DNA of 64,000 bases from JAAFHZ01 sp964247085 (GTDB lineage Bacteria > Cyanobacteriota > Cyanobacteriia > Cyanobacteriales > Chamaesiphonaceae), in the NCBI GenBank assembly GCA_964247085.1, contig CAXTSX010000015.1, forward strand, positions 1 to 64,000, given 5' to 3'. The translations under genes and the position numbers were made by a program. The notes under the pieces were generated by a model, which saw only the letters and a list, made by a program, of their open reading frames with translations, was not told where the DNA came from and did no database searches. Shown in pieces: positions 5,796 through 14,886 of this stretch. Within the stretch, counting starts at the first letter, position 1. Each line of letters begins with the position of its first letter.

Positions 5796-8417
5796 ATGCA
5801 ACCGACTAATCCCCAACAATTTACTGAAAAAGCTTGGCAAGTGATCACCCGCACGCTGGATGTGGCCAAAGCGGCTCAGCAGCAGCAGATGGAGAGTGAG
5901 CATTTGCTGAAGTCTTTGCTGGAGCAAGAGGGGTTGGCGACTAATATTTTCACCAAGGCCGGGGTGAATTTGGCCAAGCTGCGGGAAGCCGTTGATAACT
6001 ATATTCAACGACAGCCCAAGATAGCCGGTGCCAATAGTTCGGTCTATTTGGGTAAAGCTTTGGATGGTTTGCTCGATCGATCGGAAACTTTACGTCAAGA
6101 ATATAAGGATGACTTCATCTCGATCGAACATCTGGTGTTGGCGTTTGTTAAGGACGATCGGATTGGCAAACAGATCTTAAATGATTTCAAACTAGATGAA
6201 GCCAAGTTAAAAACAGTGGTTAACCAAATTCGCGGCAGTCAAAAAGTTACCGACCAAAACCCAGAAGGGAAGTACGAATCGTTGACCAAATATGGCCGTG
6301 ATCTGACCGAAGCTGCTAAAGCCGGTAAATTGGACCCTGTAATTGGTCGGGATGAAGAAATCCGTCGCACCATCCAAATCCTATCTCGCCGGACTAAAAA
6401 TAACCCGGTGCTGATTGGAGAACCGGGAGTAGGTAAAACGGCTATTGCGGAGGGTCTCGCCCAGCGGATTGTCAGTGGCGATGTGCCGGAATCTTTGCGC
6501 GATCGACAGCTTATTTCTCTGGATATGGGGGCTTTAATTGCCGGGGCTAAATATCGAGGCGAGTTTGAAGAACGCCTCAAATCGGTACTCAAAGAAGTGG
6601 CTGATTCAGCGGGTGGCATTGTGTTGTTTATTGATGAAATCCATACAGTGGTAGGGGCAGGTGCTACCCAGGGGGCGATGGATGCGGGGAATTTGCTGAA
6701 GCCAATGATGGCCAGGGGCGAGCTGCGCTGTATTGGAGCCACCACTCTCGATGAATATCGCAAATACATTGAAAAAGATGCCGCCTTAGAACGGCGCTTC
6801 CAACAGGTCTATGTCGATCAGCCCAGTGTAGAAGATGCCATTTCGATTTTGCGCGGTCTCAAGGAACGCTATGAGTTACACCACGGGGTCAAAATTTCGG
6901 ATGATGCGCTGGTGGCAGCAGCGACCCTTTCTAGTCGCTACATCAGCGACAGGTTTTTGCCAGACAAGGCGATCGATCTCGTCGATGAAGCCGCCGCTAA
7001 ACTAAAAATGGAAATCACTTCCAAGCCCGAAGAATTGGATGAGATTGATCGGAAGATTCTGCAATTAGAAATGGAGCGGCTGTCGGTCAACAAAGATGCC
7101 TCCTCCGGCTCTAAAGATCGCCTCCAACGGATTGAAGACGAACTGGAAAATCTTAAATCTGATCAATCTGGACTAAATAGCCAGTGGAAATCGGAAAAAG
7201 ATATTATCACTCAGATCCAAACCGTCAAAGAAGAGATCGATCGAGTGAGCATCGAAGTCCAGCAAGCGGAGCGGGACTATGATCTGAGTCGAGCCGCTGA
7301 GCTGAAATATGGCAAGCTGACCGAGTTACACAAACAACTGGATGCAGCAGAAGAAACTCTGACGACTTCCCAGACAACTGGTAAGTCACTACTGCGCGAA
7401 GAAGTGACGGAATCGGATATTGCCGAAATTATCTCCAAATGGACTGGAATTCCCCTGTCTAAACTGGTGGAAAGCGAGCGGGAAAAACTCTTGCATCTTG
7501 AAGATGAACTGCATCGCCGGGTGATTGGTCAAGAAGAAGCGGTGACCGCCGTGGCCGAAGCCATCCAAAGATCCCGGGCTGGTTTGGCCGATCCGAACCG
7601 TCCGATCGCTAGCTTTATTTTCTTAGGTCCCACCGGGGTCGGGAAAACCGAGTTGGCGAAAACCTTGGCGGCCTATCTGTTTGACAGCGAAGATGCCATG
7701 ATTCGGATTGACATGTCCGAATACATGGAAAAACACGCCGTTTCGCGACTGATCGGTGCACCGCCTGGCTATGTAGGTTATGAAGAAGGCGGTCAATTAA
7801 CCGAAGTAGTGCGCCGCCGTCCCTACTCGATTATTCTGTTCGATGAAATTGAAAAAGCTCACGCTGATGTTTTCAACGTTATGCTCCAAATCTTAGATGA
7901 TGGCCGAGTCACCGATTCCCAGGGGCGGACGATCGACTTCAAAAATACCGTAATTATCATGACCAGCAACATTGGTTCCCAGTATATTCTGGAGCTAGCT
8001 GGTGACGATAGTCGTTACGAAGAAATGCAAAGGCAGGTGATGGAATTATTGGGTCAAAGCTTCCGGCCAGAGTTTTTGAATCGGATTGATGACACGATTA
8101 TTTTCCATAGTTTACAGAAGAGTCAACTACGCGGCATTATTCAAATTCAGGTGCAAAGGTTGGTCAAGCGCTTGGCCGAACGCAAAGTTGGATTGTCGTT
8201 ATCGGATAAAGCGATCAGCTTTATTGCTGATGTCGGTTACGATCCGCTCTATGGTGCCCGTCCGATTAAGAGAGCAATTCAGCGAGAGCTAGAGACTACG
8301 ATCGCTAAGGGTATTTTGCGCGGTGATTTTAAAGAAGGGGACATGATATCGGTGGATGTGACTGGCGATAAATTGAGTTTTAAAACCAAAGCTATCCCGG
8401 TTGCTACTCCATCATAA
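5796..8417 (+). CDS. clpB: ATP-dependent disaggregase ClpB
   Basis: The 873-residue Hsp100 chaperone works with DnaK to dissolve protein aggregates. The N-domain starts MQPTNPQQFTEKAWQVI. The first AAA+ module has Walker A GEPGVGKT (about residue 207) and Walker B VLFIDEIH. A coiled-coil middle domain follows, from about 410 to 530. The second AAA+ module has GPTGVGKT (about residue 610) and ILFDEIEKAH. No IGF loop for ClpP is present, which separates it from ClpA/ClpC. The length is normal. Cyanobacteria often have two clpB genes; this one looks like the heat-inducible type, judged only from the N-terminus. Confidence 0.96.
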   Translation: MQPTNPQQFTEKAWQVITRTLDVAKAAQQQQMESEHLLKSLLEQEGLATNIFTKAGVNLAKLREAVDNYIQRQPKIAGANSSVYLGKALDGLLDRSETLRQEYKDDFISIEHLVLAFVKDDRIGKQILNDFKLDEAKLKTVVNQIRGSQKVTDQNPEGKYESLTKYGRDLTEAAKAGKLDPVIGRDEEIRRTIQILSRRTKNNPVLIGEPGVGKTAIAEGLAQRIVSGDVPESLRDRQLISLDMGALIAGAKYRGEFEERLKSVLKEVADSAGGIVLFIDEIHTVVGAGATQGAMDAGNLLKPMMARGELRCIGATTLDEYRKYIEKDAALERRFQQVYVDQPSVEDAISILRGLKERYELHHGVKISDDALVAAATLSSRYISDRFLPDKAIDLVDEAAAKLKMEITSKPEELDEIDRKILQLEMERLSVNKDASSGSKDRLQRIEDELENLKSDQSGLNSQWKSEKDIITQIQTVKEEIDRVSIEVQQAERDYDLSRAAELKYGKLTELHKQLDAAEETLTTSQTTGKSLLREEVTESDIAEIISKWTGIPLSKLVESEREKLLHLEDELHRRVIGQEEAVTAVAEAIQRSRAGLADPNRPIASFIFLGPTGVGKTELAKTLAAYLFDSEDAMIRIDMSEYMEKHAVSRLIGAPPGYVGYEEGGQLTEVVRRRPYSIILFDEIEKAHADVFNVMLQILDDGRVTDSQGRTIDFKNTVIIMTSNIGSQYILELAGDDSRYEEMQRQVMELLGQSFRPEFLNRIDDTIIFHSLQKSQLRGIIQIQVQRLVKRLAERKVGLSLSDKAISFIADVGYDPLYGARPIKRAIQRELETTIAKGILRGDFKEGDMISVDVTGDKLSFKTKAIPVATPS

Positions 8418-8518
8418 GTTTCCTGACATTTATATTTCTGGCACGTTATGTGATTCTCGATCGATATGAAGTGAGCGGCTCTAAAATCATTTATTAGTAG
8501 TGAAGCTTACTTCTTTTC

Positions 8519-9211
8519 ATGAGAATATTACTAGTTGAAGATGAACCAGACTTAGGCAAAGCTATCCAAAAAGTTTTAACCCGTGAAGGTTACATCGTGG
8601 ACTGGATAGCAGACGGAGAAGAAGCTTGGGAATGCTTAGAATCCAATTTTGTCCGTTACGACATGGCTATTTTGGATTGGATGCTGCCCGGCAGGTCGGG
8701 TCTGGAACTCTGTCAAAAAGCAGTAAATATCCCCGATCCTCCTCGCGTATTAATACTGACAGCTAAAGGTGATCTACCCGATCGAGTGACTGGATTAGAT
8801 GCCGGTGCGGATGATTACTTGCCTAAACCCTTTCGGATGCAAGAGCTGCTGGCTAGGGTTCGATCGATCCAGCGTCGCATTAGTCCCAAAACTGTCACCA
8901 CCAAACTTCAAGCCGGACAATTACTATTGAATTGTCAGTCATTGTCAATTTCGTTAACAATAGCGCCAGAATCAGAAATCGCTCTAACTTGGAAAGAATT
9001 TCAGCTGTTAGAATGCCTAATGAGTAACAAAAATCTGACGGTTACTCATCAGCAGATTATTGATCGGCTGTGGTCAGATGGTCAAATGCTGGGTGACAAA
9101 GCCTTAGTGGCACAGATTAAACTTCTCCGCAAAAAATTAGGAGAGTTAGGCTGTGCCGAAATCATTGAAAATGTTTATGGTACTGGTTACCGGTTAATTG
9201 CCCATGATTAA
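8519..9211 (+). CDS. OmpR/PhoB-family response regulator (RppA-like)
   Basis: This 230-residue regulator has a receiver domain with the acidic pair in LLVEDEPD, phosphoacceptor Asp53 in ILDWMLPG, and Lys in DDYLPKPF. A winged-helix DNA-binding domain with VYGTGYRLI at its end follows. It resembles RppA/NrsR of cyanobacteria, known for redox or nickel responses. The histidine kinase gene starts inside its last codons. The metal exporters next to it suggest that it controls metal efflux, but no direct-repeat binding site was identified. Confidence 0.9.
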   Translation: MRILLVEDEPDLGKAIQKVLTREGYIVDWIADGEEAWECLESNFVRYDMAILDWMLPGRSGLELCQKAVNIPDPPRVLILTAKGDLPDRVTGLDAGADDYLPKPFRMQELLARVRSIQRRISPKTVTTKLQAGQLLLNCQSLSISLTIAPESEIALTWKEFQLLECLMSNKNLTVTHQQIIDRLWSDGQMLGDKALVAQIKLLRKKLGELGCAEIIENVYGTGYRLIAHD

Positions 9212-10604
9212 CTTTCAGCTATTTCGCAGTACTCGCTTCAAGTTAGCTAGCTGGTATGCAATGGGGATGGGTGTTGTGTTAAGTGTAGTGGGTAGCTATG
9301 TGTATATTACAGCCAACCAAAGTTATTGGGAGGCAGTGCATCAAGAATTGGCTTCGGTGGCGGGTACACTACACGACAGTTTGGAACCAAAACTGAAAAT
9401 TCCTGGCGTGGTCGATCCAAGCATCAAGCAAGAACTATTGATAAATATCTGTATGGTGGATGAAAAATGTCCAGTAATATCGCCATCCCATCACACCACC
9501 TCAACACCAGAGCATCGACACACTTTGGGTATTAGTCAGCAAGGTACTTATTACCTGCGCTTTTATGACCCCGCACAAAAATTAATTGCGACGGCTGGCC
9601 AACAACCCACTACTTCCGACACGATGACTGTTGATCGATCAATGTCTCTATCTGACCATCATCGATCAGATCATAATGCTCAAATGTCATTCTATGATGC
9701 GAAAGGGATACACTATCATCGTTTTACGGTAGCTATTACCATGAGCAATGGTCGTCCGTGGGGATTTTTGCAGGTGGGTAGATCTATGCAAGAATTTGAC
9801 GATCGAGCCGCTCAATTGCAACTGCGATTGTTAATCATTCTCCCGGCGATAACTCTATTGGTCGCCTTGATCAGCTGGTGGTTGTCGGGCAAGGCCATGC
9901 AGCCAATTTATTCTTCCTATGAAAAAATGCAGCAGTTTACCGCTGACGCTGCCCATGAGTTGCGCACACCGTTGGCAGCCATTCTGGCTACCGTAGAAGC
10001 TGCTCAATGTCCCGATTCGATCGAAGAGGCTACTGAGGCTCTCGATACCGTAGAACGCCAAACCAATCGACTAATTCAATTAGCCGAAGATTTACTCATG
10101 CTGTCACGGTTAGATGGTGCAAATAGTAATGATACTATTCAGGAAACTTGTCAGCTTCCTCTGGTAGTTACTGATGTGGTGAAAAACCTGAATACCCTGA
10201 AAATATCAACAGGAATTAATCTGCGAGCAGTAATTCAAACAGCTCATCCCCTCCAGGTACAGATTAATCATGACCAAGCTAATCGGTTATTTACTAACTT
10301 GGTTATGAATGCTTTGCAGCATACGGCACCAGGTGGAACTATCACAGTGACGCTAACTCCAGTGCAAAGTTGGGCTGTTATTCAAGTTCAGGATACGGGT
10401 GTGGGCATTGCTCCTCAGGATCAAGCCCGCATCTTTGACAGATTTCATCGGATAAATCAGGCTCGTACTCGCCAAAAAGGTGGGGCCGGATTAGGACTAG
10501 CCATTGTGCAAGAAATTGTTCGATCGCATCATGGTTCGATCGAAGTGCAGAGCAAACTTGGCGCAGGTAGTAACTTTATTGTCAAATTACCCATTTCGCT
10601 ATAG
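9204..10604 (+). CDS. Sensor histidine kinase (RppB/NrsS-like) with His-rich periplasmic domain
   Basis: I chose the ATG at 9204 (466 residues); a TTG at 9198 is possible. The gene overlaps the regulator by 8 bases, implying translational coupling. There is one transmembrane helix near residues 15-35, then a periplasmic domain rich in His (SHHTTSTPEHRHT, DHHRSDHN) with a Cys (EKCPVI), then a second helix (LLIILPAITLLVALISWWL). HisKA follows with His251 in AAHELRTPL, and HATPase_c with NLVMNALQHT, DTGVGI and GGAGLGLAI. The His clusters suggest sensing of Ni, Cu or Zn, in line with the neighbours; the actual ligand is inferred. Confidence 0.9.
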   Translation: MINFQLFRSTRFKLASWYAMGMGVVLSVVGSYVYITANQSYWEAVHQELASVAGTLHDSLEPKLKIPGVVDPSIKQELLINICMVDEKCPVISPSHHTTSTPEHRHTLGISQQGTYYLRFYDPAQKLIATAGQQPTTSDTMTVDRSMSLSDHHRSDHNAQMSFYDAKGIHYHRFTVAITMSNGRPWGFLQVGRSMQEFDDRAAQLQLRLLIILPAITLLVALISWWLSGKAMQPIYSSYEKMQQFTADAAHELRTPLAAILATVEAAQCPDSIEEATEALDTVERQTNRLIQLAEDLLMLSRLDGANSNDTIQETCQLPLVVTDVVKNLNTLKISTGINLRAVIQTAHPLQVQINHDQANRLFTNLVMNALQHTAPGGTITVTLTPVQSWAVIQVQDTGVGIAPQDQARIFDRFHRINQARTRQKGGAGLGLAIVQEIVRSHHGSIEVQSKLGAGSNFIVKLPISL

Positions 10605-10735
10605 CCCTGGACTATTTTTGACAGTTTGTGGCTTTGATTAGCTCCCTCTGCAGCAAGTTACCAAAAATTCAGTCATAATTTGAAGGCTGGCGATCGGCTA
10701 GACCATCTTGATTCTCTTCTCAGTACTAAATTTTA

Positions 10736-12037
10736 ATGTCTCGAAATCGTCAATTAATTCAACTGTGGCAGGAATTTATCCCCTTATCTTTGTCTGACAT
10801 CACGATGGCACTGGGAGATCCTTTAACTACTACGACTCTTGCTCATTTACCAGATCCAAGGACTAATATTGCCGCCATCGGTATAGCCAAAGCGATCGCG
10901 ATTTTCTGTGAAAGTCCAATTATTATGTTGCTCCATGCCAGTAATGCCCTGGCCGCTACTCGATCATCTCGTCAGGCACTCTGGAAATTCGCTTTAATTG
11001 CTAGTGGAGCAATGAGTTTATTGCTAGCTCTAATAACTATCCCGGCGATCTTTGCAATTGTCGGCGAAGGATGGCTAGGAGTTTCACCGAATTTGAGTAA
11101 TACGGTACGATCAGTTGTGATGATCATTATTTTATGGCCATTAGCGATCGGTTGGCGCAGATTTTTTCAAGGCCTATTAATTCATAGCGGGCAAAGCTCT
11201 GCGGTAGCTCAAGCAGGTATTGTTCGATTGTTAGCAGTCGGAATAATTCTCGCTGGTGGATTTATACTCAAAGCAAATGGCGCTGTTGTTGCCGGGCTGA
11301 GCCTAGTATGGGGCGTGATTGCCGAAGCTGTGGCTGTTACTTATTTAGCAAAAAAGCTAGGAGCCACAAAATTACCAGAGGTAATATCTGTACCAGAATT
11401 ACCTCAAGATTTAGCAGGAGTGTGGAAATTTTACGCACCTTTGGGCGGAACGATGATGCTGGTATGGGGGGCAAGAGCTGCTCTTGTCGGCGTTGTAGCG
11501 CGGGCTAATGATGGAGAAATCGCTTTGGCTGCTTGGCCAGCTGCTTGGGGTTTAGTATTAGTGATCGCTAATTCAACGCGCATGGTACAACAGATTATTA
11601 TTCGCAATCGAAAGTTAATGCCTGATCAATTGTTAATTACATTTGCGATTACCGTTGGAATGGTATGCTCGTTAACTTTATTATTAGTTAGTGGGACACC
11701 GCTGAGTGCCGATGCGATCGGTTGGTTTATTGGTAATGATCAAGAACTAATTGCGCGAGTGCGTCCGGTATTATTAATTTGTGCTGTGATTCCATTATTG
11801 GTATCGATTCAAAATGCTATGCAAGGTTTTTTAGTAAGTGAAGGACGTACTTGGGTTGTCAATCAGGCGGCTTGGGTAGGCGTAATTGTCATGCTAGGCA
11901 CAGCATGTTTAGGGGTGCAACTGGGGCAGAATGGAGCTGTGTCTGCGGCCATTGGGATGAGTCTGGGGGGAATCATAGAAATCGGTTATTTATTTTACAG
12001 TTGGCGATCAAAACCTAAAATTCCTAGGATTGAATAG
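10736..12037 (+). CDS. Polytopic membrane transporter, MATE/ANKH-like
   Basis: This 433-residue integral membrane protein has about twelve hydrophobic segments. The start, LWQEFIPLSLSDITMALGDP, and the stretch NIAAIGIAKAIAIFCESPII resemble the MATE/MOP superfamily branch related to ANKH (pyrophosphate or organic anion exporters) rather than the drug-proton NorM type. Substrates are unknown. It stands alone, 131 bases after the histidine kinase and 121 bases before the metal ATPase. It may belong to the metal regulon only by location. Confidence 0.6.
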   Translation: MSRNRQLIQLWQEFIPLSLSDITMALGDPLTTTTLAHLPDPRTNIAAIGIAKAIAIFCESPIIMLLHASNALAATRSSRQALWKFALIASGAMSLLLALITIPAIFAIVGEGWLGVSPNLSNTVRSVVMIIILWPLAIGWRRFFQGLLIHSGQSSAVAQAGIVRLLAVGIILAGGFILKANGAVVAGLSLVWGVIAEAVAVTYLAKKLGATKLPEVISVPELPQDLAGVWKFYAPLGGTMMLVWGARAALVGVVARANDGEIALAAWPAAWGLVLVIANSTRMVQQIIIRNRKLMPDQLLITFAITVGMVCSLTLLLVSGTPLSADAIGWFIGNDQELIARVRPVLLICAVIPLLVSIQNAMQGFLVSEGRTWVVNQAAWVGVIVMLGTACLGVQLGQNGAVSAAIGMSLGGIIEIGYLFYSWRSKPKIPRIE

Positions 12038-12066
12038 GGAAGATAAATCCTCTCAAATGTAGTGAC

Positions 12067-12085
12067 AATAATGATAATCATTATA
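12067..12085. promoter_or_regulatory. Fur/Zur-type box before the metal ATPase
   Basis: AATAATGATAATCATTATA matches the classical 19-bp Fur consensus GATAATGATAATCATTATC at 17 of 19 positions. Its core 12068-12084 is a perfect 8-1-8 palindrome. It ends 73 bases before the ATG of the P1B ATPase. Fur-family regulators in cyanobacteria include Fur (Fe) and Zur (Zn). The gene it precedes favours Zur or a related sensor, but the sequence alone cannot decide. Confidence 0.7.
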
Positions 12086-12158
12086 TGAATATATTTTTCA
12101 GTTACTGTAATCTTGGTCTACAATTTGAGGTACTAGTTTAAAATCCTCCAAAACAGCT

Positions 12159-14345
12159 ATGACTCAAATACCAGCACTCAAAATCCAACGGATGCAAGTT
12201 GGCGGAATGGACTGCACGAGTTGTGCGATGAAAATTGAAGGTGCTGTAGAAAAACTAGCTGGGATATCTGAAATATCGGTGGTAGTGGCAACTGGGCGTT
12301 TAACTGTCACCTATGATCCCCAGCAAGTGAGTGAAGCAGATATTCAACAACGAGTTACTGCATTGGGTTATACCATTGGCGACAAACAGCTGTCGGCCAA
12401 GCACAGCAATCATGTTCATGAAGATGATCATGGTAATCATCATGCTGGCGAAGACAATGACCATGCCCATAATCATGGTGAGAGCGAGTTTAACTTGCAG
12501 CGGGAAGGGCTATTAGTTGGAGTTGTAATTGCACTGTTCGTTTTTGCTTCTGTGTTTGAGAAACAGTTGCACGATACGCCCTTAGCGATCGGGGAATATT
12601 TGGTATTTATTCCAGCTTATTTGTTGAGTGGCTGGACGGTGTTGACTAGCGCTGGACGCAATATTTTGCGTGGACAAGTGTTTGATGAAAACTTCCTAAT
12701 GACGATCGCAACTGTCGGGGCGATCGCGATTCACAAACTACCCGAAGCTGTGGGCGTAATGCTGTTCTTTAAAATCGGTGAGTTATTTCAGGAAACAGCC
12801 GTCAGTCGATCGCGGCGATCGATTTCTTCGCTGTTGGAAATTCGTCCTGATGCTGCCAATCTCAAAACAACTAGTGGAATTGAGGTTGTATCACCAGAAC
12901 GAGTTAAAGTCGGCGACACAATTATCGTCAAACCAGGGGAGAAGGTACCTTTAGATGGTGAAATCATCGATGGTATCTCTCAAATCGATACGTCGGCGTT
13001 GACAGGCGAATCAGTACCGCGAACGGTAAAGGTGGGCGAGACTGTCTTAGCCGGAATGATTAACCAAACGGGTATGTTAACCGTTGCTGTTACTAAATTA
13101 TTTGGGGAATCATCGATCGCCCGAATTCTCGATTTGGTCGAAAATGCGAGTGCTAAGAAAGCCGAAACCGAGAAATTCATTACTAAATTCGCCCGTCGCT
13201 ATACCCCAATGGTGGTGATTTCATCGCTGCTAGTGGCCTTGATTCCGCCGCTGCTAATTCCAGGTGCAACCCATGCTGAATGGGTGTATCGTGCTCTGGT
13301 TCTGTTAGTAATTTCTTGTCCATGTGGATTGGTAATTAGTATTCCCTTGGGTTATTTTGGTGGCATTGGTGGAGCTGCTAAACGTGGGATTTTGGTAAAG
13401 GGATCGACTTTTCTCGATACTTTAGCCGGAGTTAAAGCAATCGCTTTTGATAAGACCGGGACACTGACTAAAGGCGTGTTTAAAGTCACTAAAATTGTTT
13501 CTCACAATGGATTTAAGCAAGATGACTTGTTGCGAATAGCAGCGGAGGCGGAAGCTAATTCTAATCATCCGATCGCTAAATCAATTCGAGTAGCTTATAA
13601 CCTGCCGATTGATGAATCTACAATCTCGAATTACACTGAAATTGCTGCTCACGGGATTCAGGCAACAATTGAAGGAAAGCTAGTGCTGGCAGGTAACGAT
13701 CGATTGATGCACCGCGAGAATATCGCTCATGATACTTGTAATGTTGAAGGTACGGTAGTGCACCTGGCAGTCGATGGCATCTATGCGGGATACATCATTA
13801 TTGCTGATGAAATTAAGGAAGATGCAGTCCAGGCAATTCGCGATCTCAAAGCCGCAGGTATCGAGCGGATTATGATGCTAACGGGAGATTCGCAAGCAGT
13901 GGCGAAACGAATCGCCAAAACTTTGGGTGTTGATACTTTTGCGGCGGAGTTATTACCTGAAGATAAGGTAACGGCGATCGAGAAATTACTTGGGGAATTT
14001 TCTAACAAAGGAAAGGTAGCTTTTGTGGGGGATGGAATTAACGATGCGCCAGTAATTGCCAGAGCAGATGTCGGGATTGCGATGGGGGGATTGGGTTCGG
14101 ATGCCGCGATCGAAACTGCGGATGTCGTACTAATGACCGATCACCCTTCAAAAGTCGCAGAAGCAATTCAGGTAGGTAAGAAAACTCATGCGATCGTGAT
14201 GCAAAATATTATCTTCGCCCTCACTATTAAAATTATCTTCATCGGGCTGGGCTTGTTGGGATTAGCCACGATGTGGGAAGCCGTATTTGCTGACGTTGGG
14301 GTAGCATTAGTCGCAATTTTCAATGCTACTAGAGTCTTAAAATAA
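12159..14345 (+). CDS. Heavy-metal P-type ATPase, Zn/Cd/Pb type (P1B-2)
   Basis: The 728-residue pump has an N-terminal HMA domain with GMDCTSC. A His/Asp-rich linker with about a dozen histidines follows (residues about 84-108). The transmembrane CPCGLVISIP fits the P1B-2 signature CPCxxxxSxP of Zn/Cd/Pb exporters such as ZiaA and ZntA. The catalytic core has DKTGTLT, the N-domain SNHPIAKS and the hinge VGDGINDAPV. It exports divalent metal from the cytosol. A Fur/Zur-like box precedes it, and no SmtB/ZiaR-type repressor gene is adjacent. Convergent to it is the cupredoxin/copper ATPase group. Confidence 0.93.
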   Translation: MTQIPALKIQRMQVGGMDCTSCAMKIEGAVEKLAGISEISVVVATGRLTVTYDPQQVSEADIQQRVTALGYTIGDKQLSAKHSNHVHEDDHGNHHAGEDNDHAHNHGESEFNLQREGLLVGVVIALFVFASVFEKQLHDTPLAIGEYLVFIPAYLLSGWTVLTSAGRNILRGQVFDENFLMTIATVGAIAIHKLPEAVGVMLFFKIGELFQETAVSRSRRSISSLLEIRPDAANLKTTSGIEVVSPERVKVGDTIIVKPGEKVPLDGEIIDGISQIDTSALTGESVPRTVKVGETVLAGMINQTGMLTVAVTKLFGESSIARILDLVENASAKKAETEKFITKFARRYTPMVVISSLLVALIPPLLIPGATHAEWVYRALVLLVISCPCGLVISIPLGYFGGIGGAAKRGILVKGSTFLDTLAGVKAIAFDKTGTLTKGVFKVTKIVSHNGFKQDDLLRIAAEAEANSNHPIAKSIRVAYNLPIDESTISNYTEIAAHGIQATIEGKLVLAGNDRLMHRENIAHDTCNVEGTVVHLAVDGIYAGYIIIADEIKEDAVQAIRDLKAAGIERIMMLTGDSQAVAKRIAKTLGVDTFAAELLPEDKVTAIEKLLGEFSNKGKVAFVGDGINDAPVIARADVGIAMGGLGSDAAIETADVVLMTDHPSKVAEAIQVGKKTHAIVMQNIIFALTIKIIFIGLGLLGLATMWEAVFADVGVALVAIFNATRVLK

Positions 14346-14388
14346 TCGTCGATAATATTCAGCTTAAAACATTTATTTTCCGGATTAT

Positions 14389-14886
14389 TTAAAGATTTTT
14401 GACCTCAATAACGCCCCGAAACATCCTCATTCCACAAGTAAAAGCATATTCACCTACCTTAGTTGGGGTGAATTCCACGGTTGTTGTTTGCCCCACAGGT
14501 AAACGGGCACTAATTCCAAAATCAGGAATTAATACTTCATCAAGACAGGAATTGCTATCTAGACGATCGAATGACAATCGTACAGGCTGATTGACAACAA
14601 CAATTATTCGATCGGGACGATAACCGCCATCAACCGTGATCAGCACTTCTTGCACTCCATGACTGGGGATAGCTTGTTGTTTCTGCTGTTTGCGTCCCAA
14701 AAACCACCACAGTTCGGCACCAACTAGCGTCAGTCCACCGAGAACTACGCCGACTTTGATTGGCAAAGGCTGCTCGATCGGTTGAAACGAGCGATTTGTG
14801 TTAGAGGGCTGCATTTGCATTGGAGATTCTCCGCCCATTTGAGCTAGCGAGAGCATTGCCCCAATCGAAATTGCTACAAGTTTCAT
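14389..14886 (-). CDS. Membrane-anchored cupredoxin-like protein
   Basis: The protein has 165 residues: a signal-like hydrophobic N-terminus, a transmembrane segment near residues 45-63 (VGVVLGGLTLVGAELWWFLG) and a C-terminal cupredoxin-type beta-sandwich from about residue 82. The last strand, FTCGMRMFRGVIEV, carries Cys and Met in positions used as copper ligands. Its start overlaps the end of the copper ATPase gene by 4 bases, so the two are translationally coupled. It may accept or buffer copper at the membrane for the pump. This role is inferred from context. Confidence 0.75.
   Translation of the reverse strand: MKLVAISIGAMLSLAQMGGESPMQMQPSNTNRSFQPIEQPLPIKVGVVLGGLTLVGAELWWFLGRKQQKQQAIPSHGVQEVLITVDGGYRPDRIIVVVNQPVRLSFDRLDSNSCLDEVLIPDFGISARLPVGQTTTVEFTPTKVGEYAFTCGMRMFRGVIEVKNL

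Noticed and set aside
12067..12085. Intrinsic terminator after the MATE-like gene
   Set aside because: The short A+T palindrome has no G+C stem or T-run, and it matches a Fur box far better.
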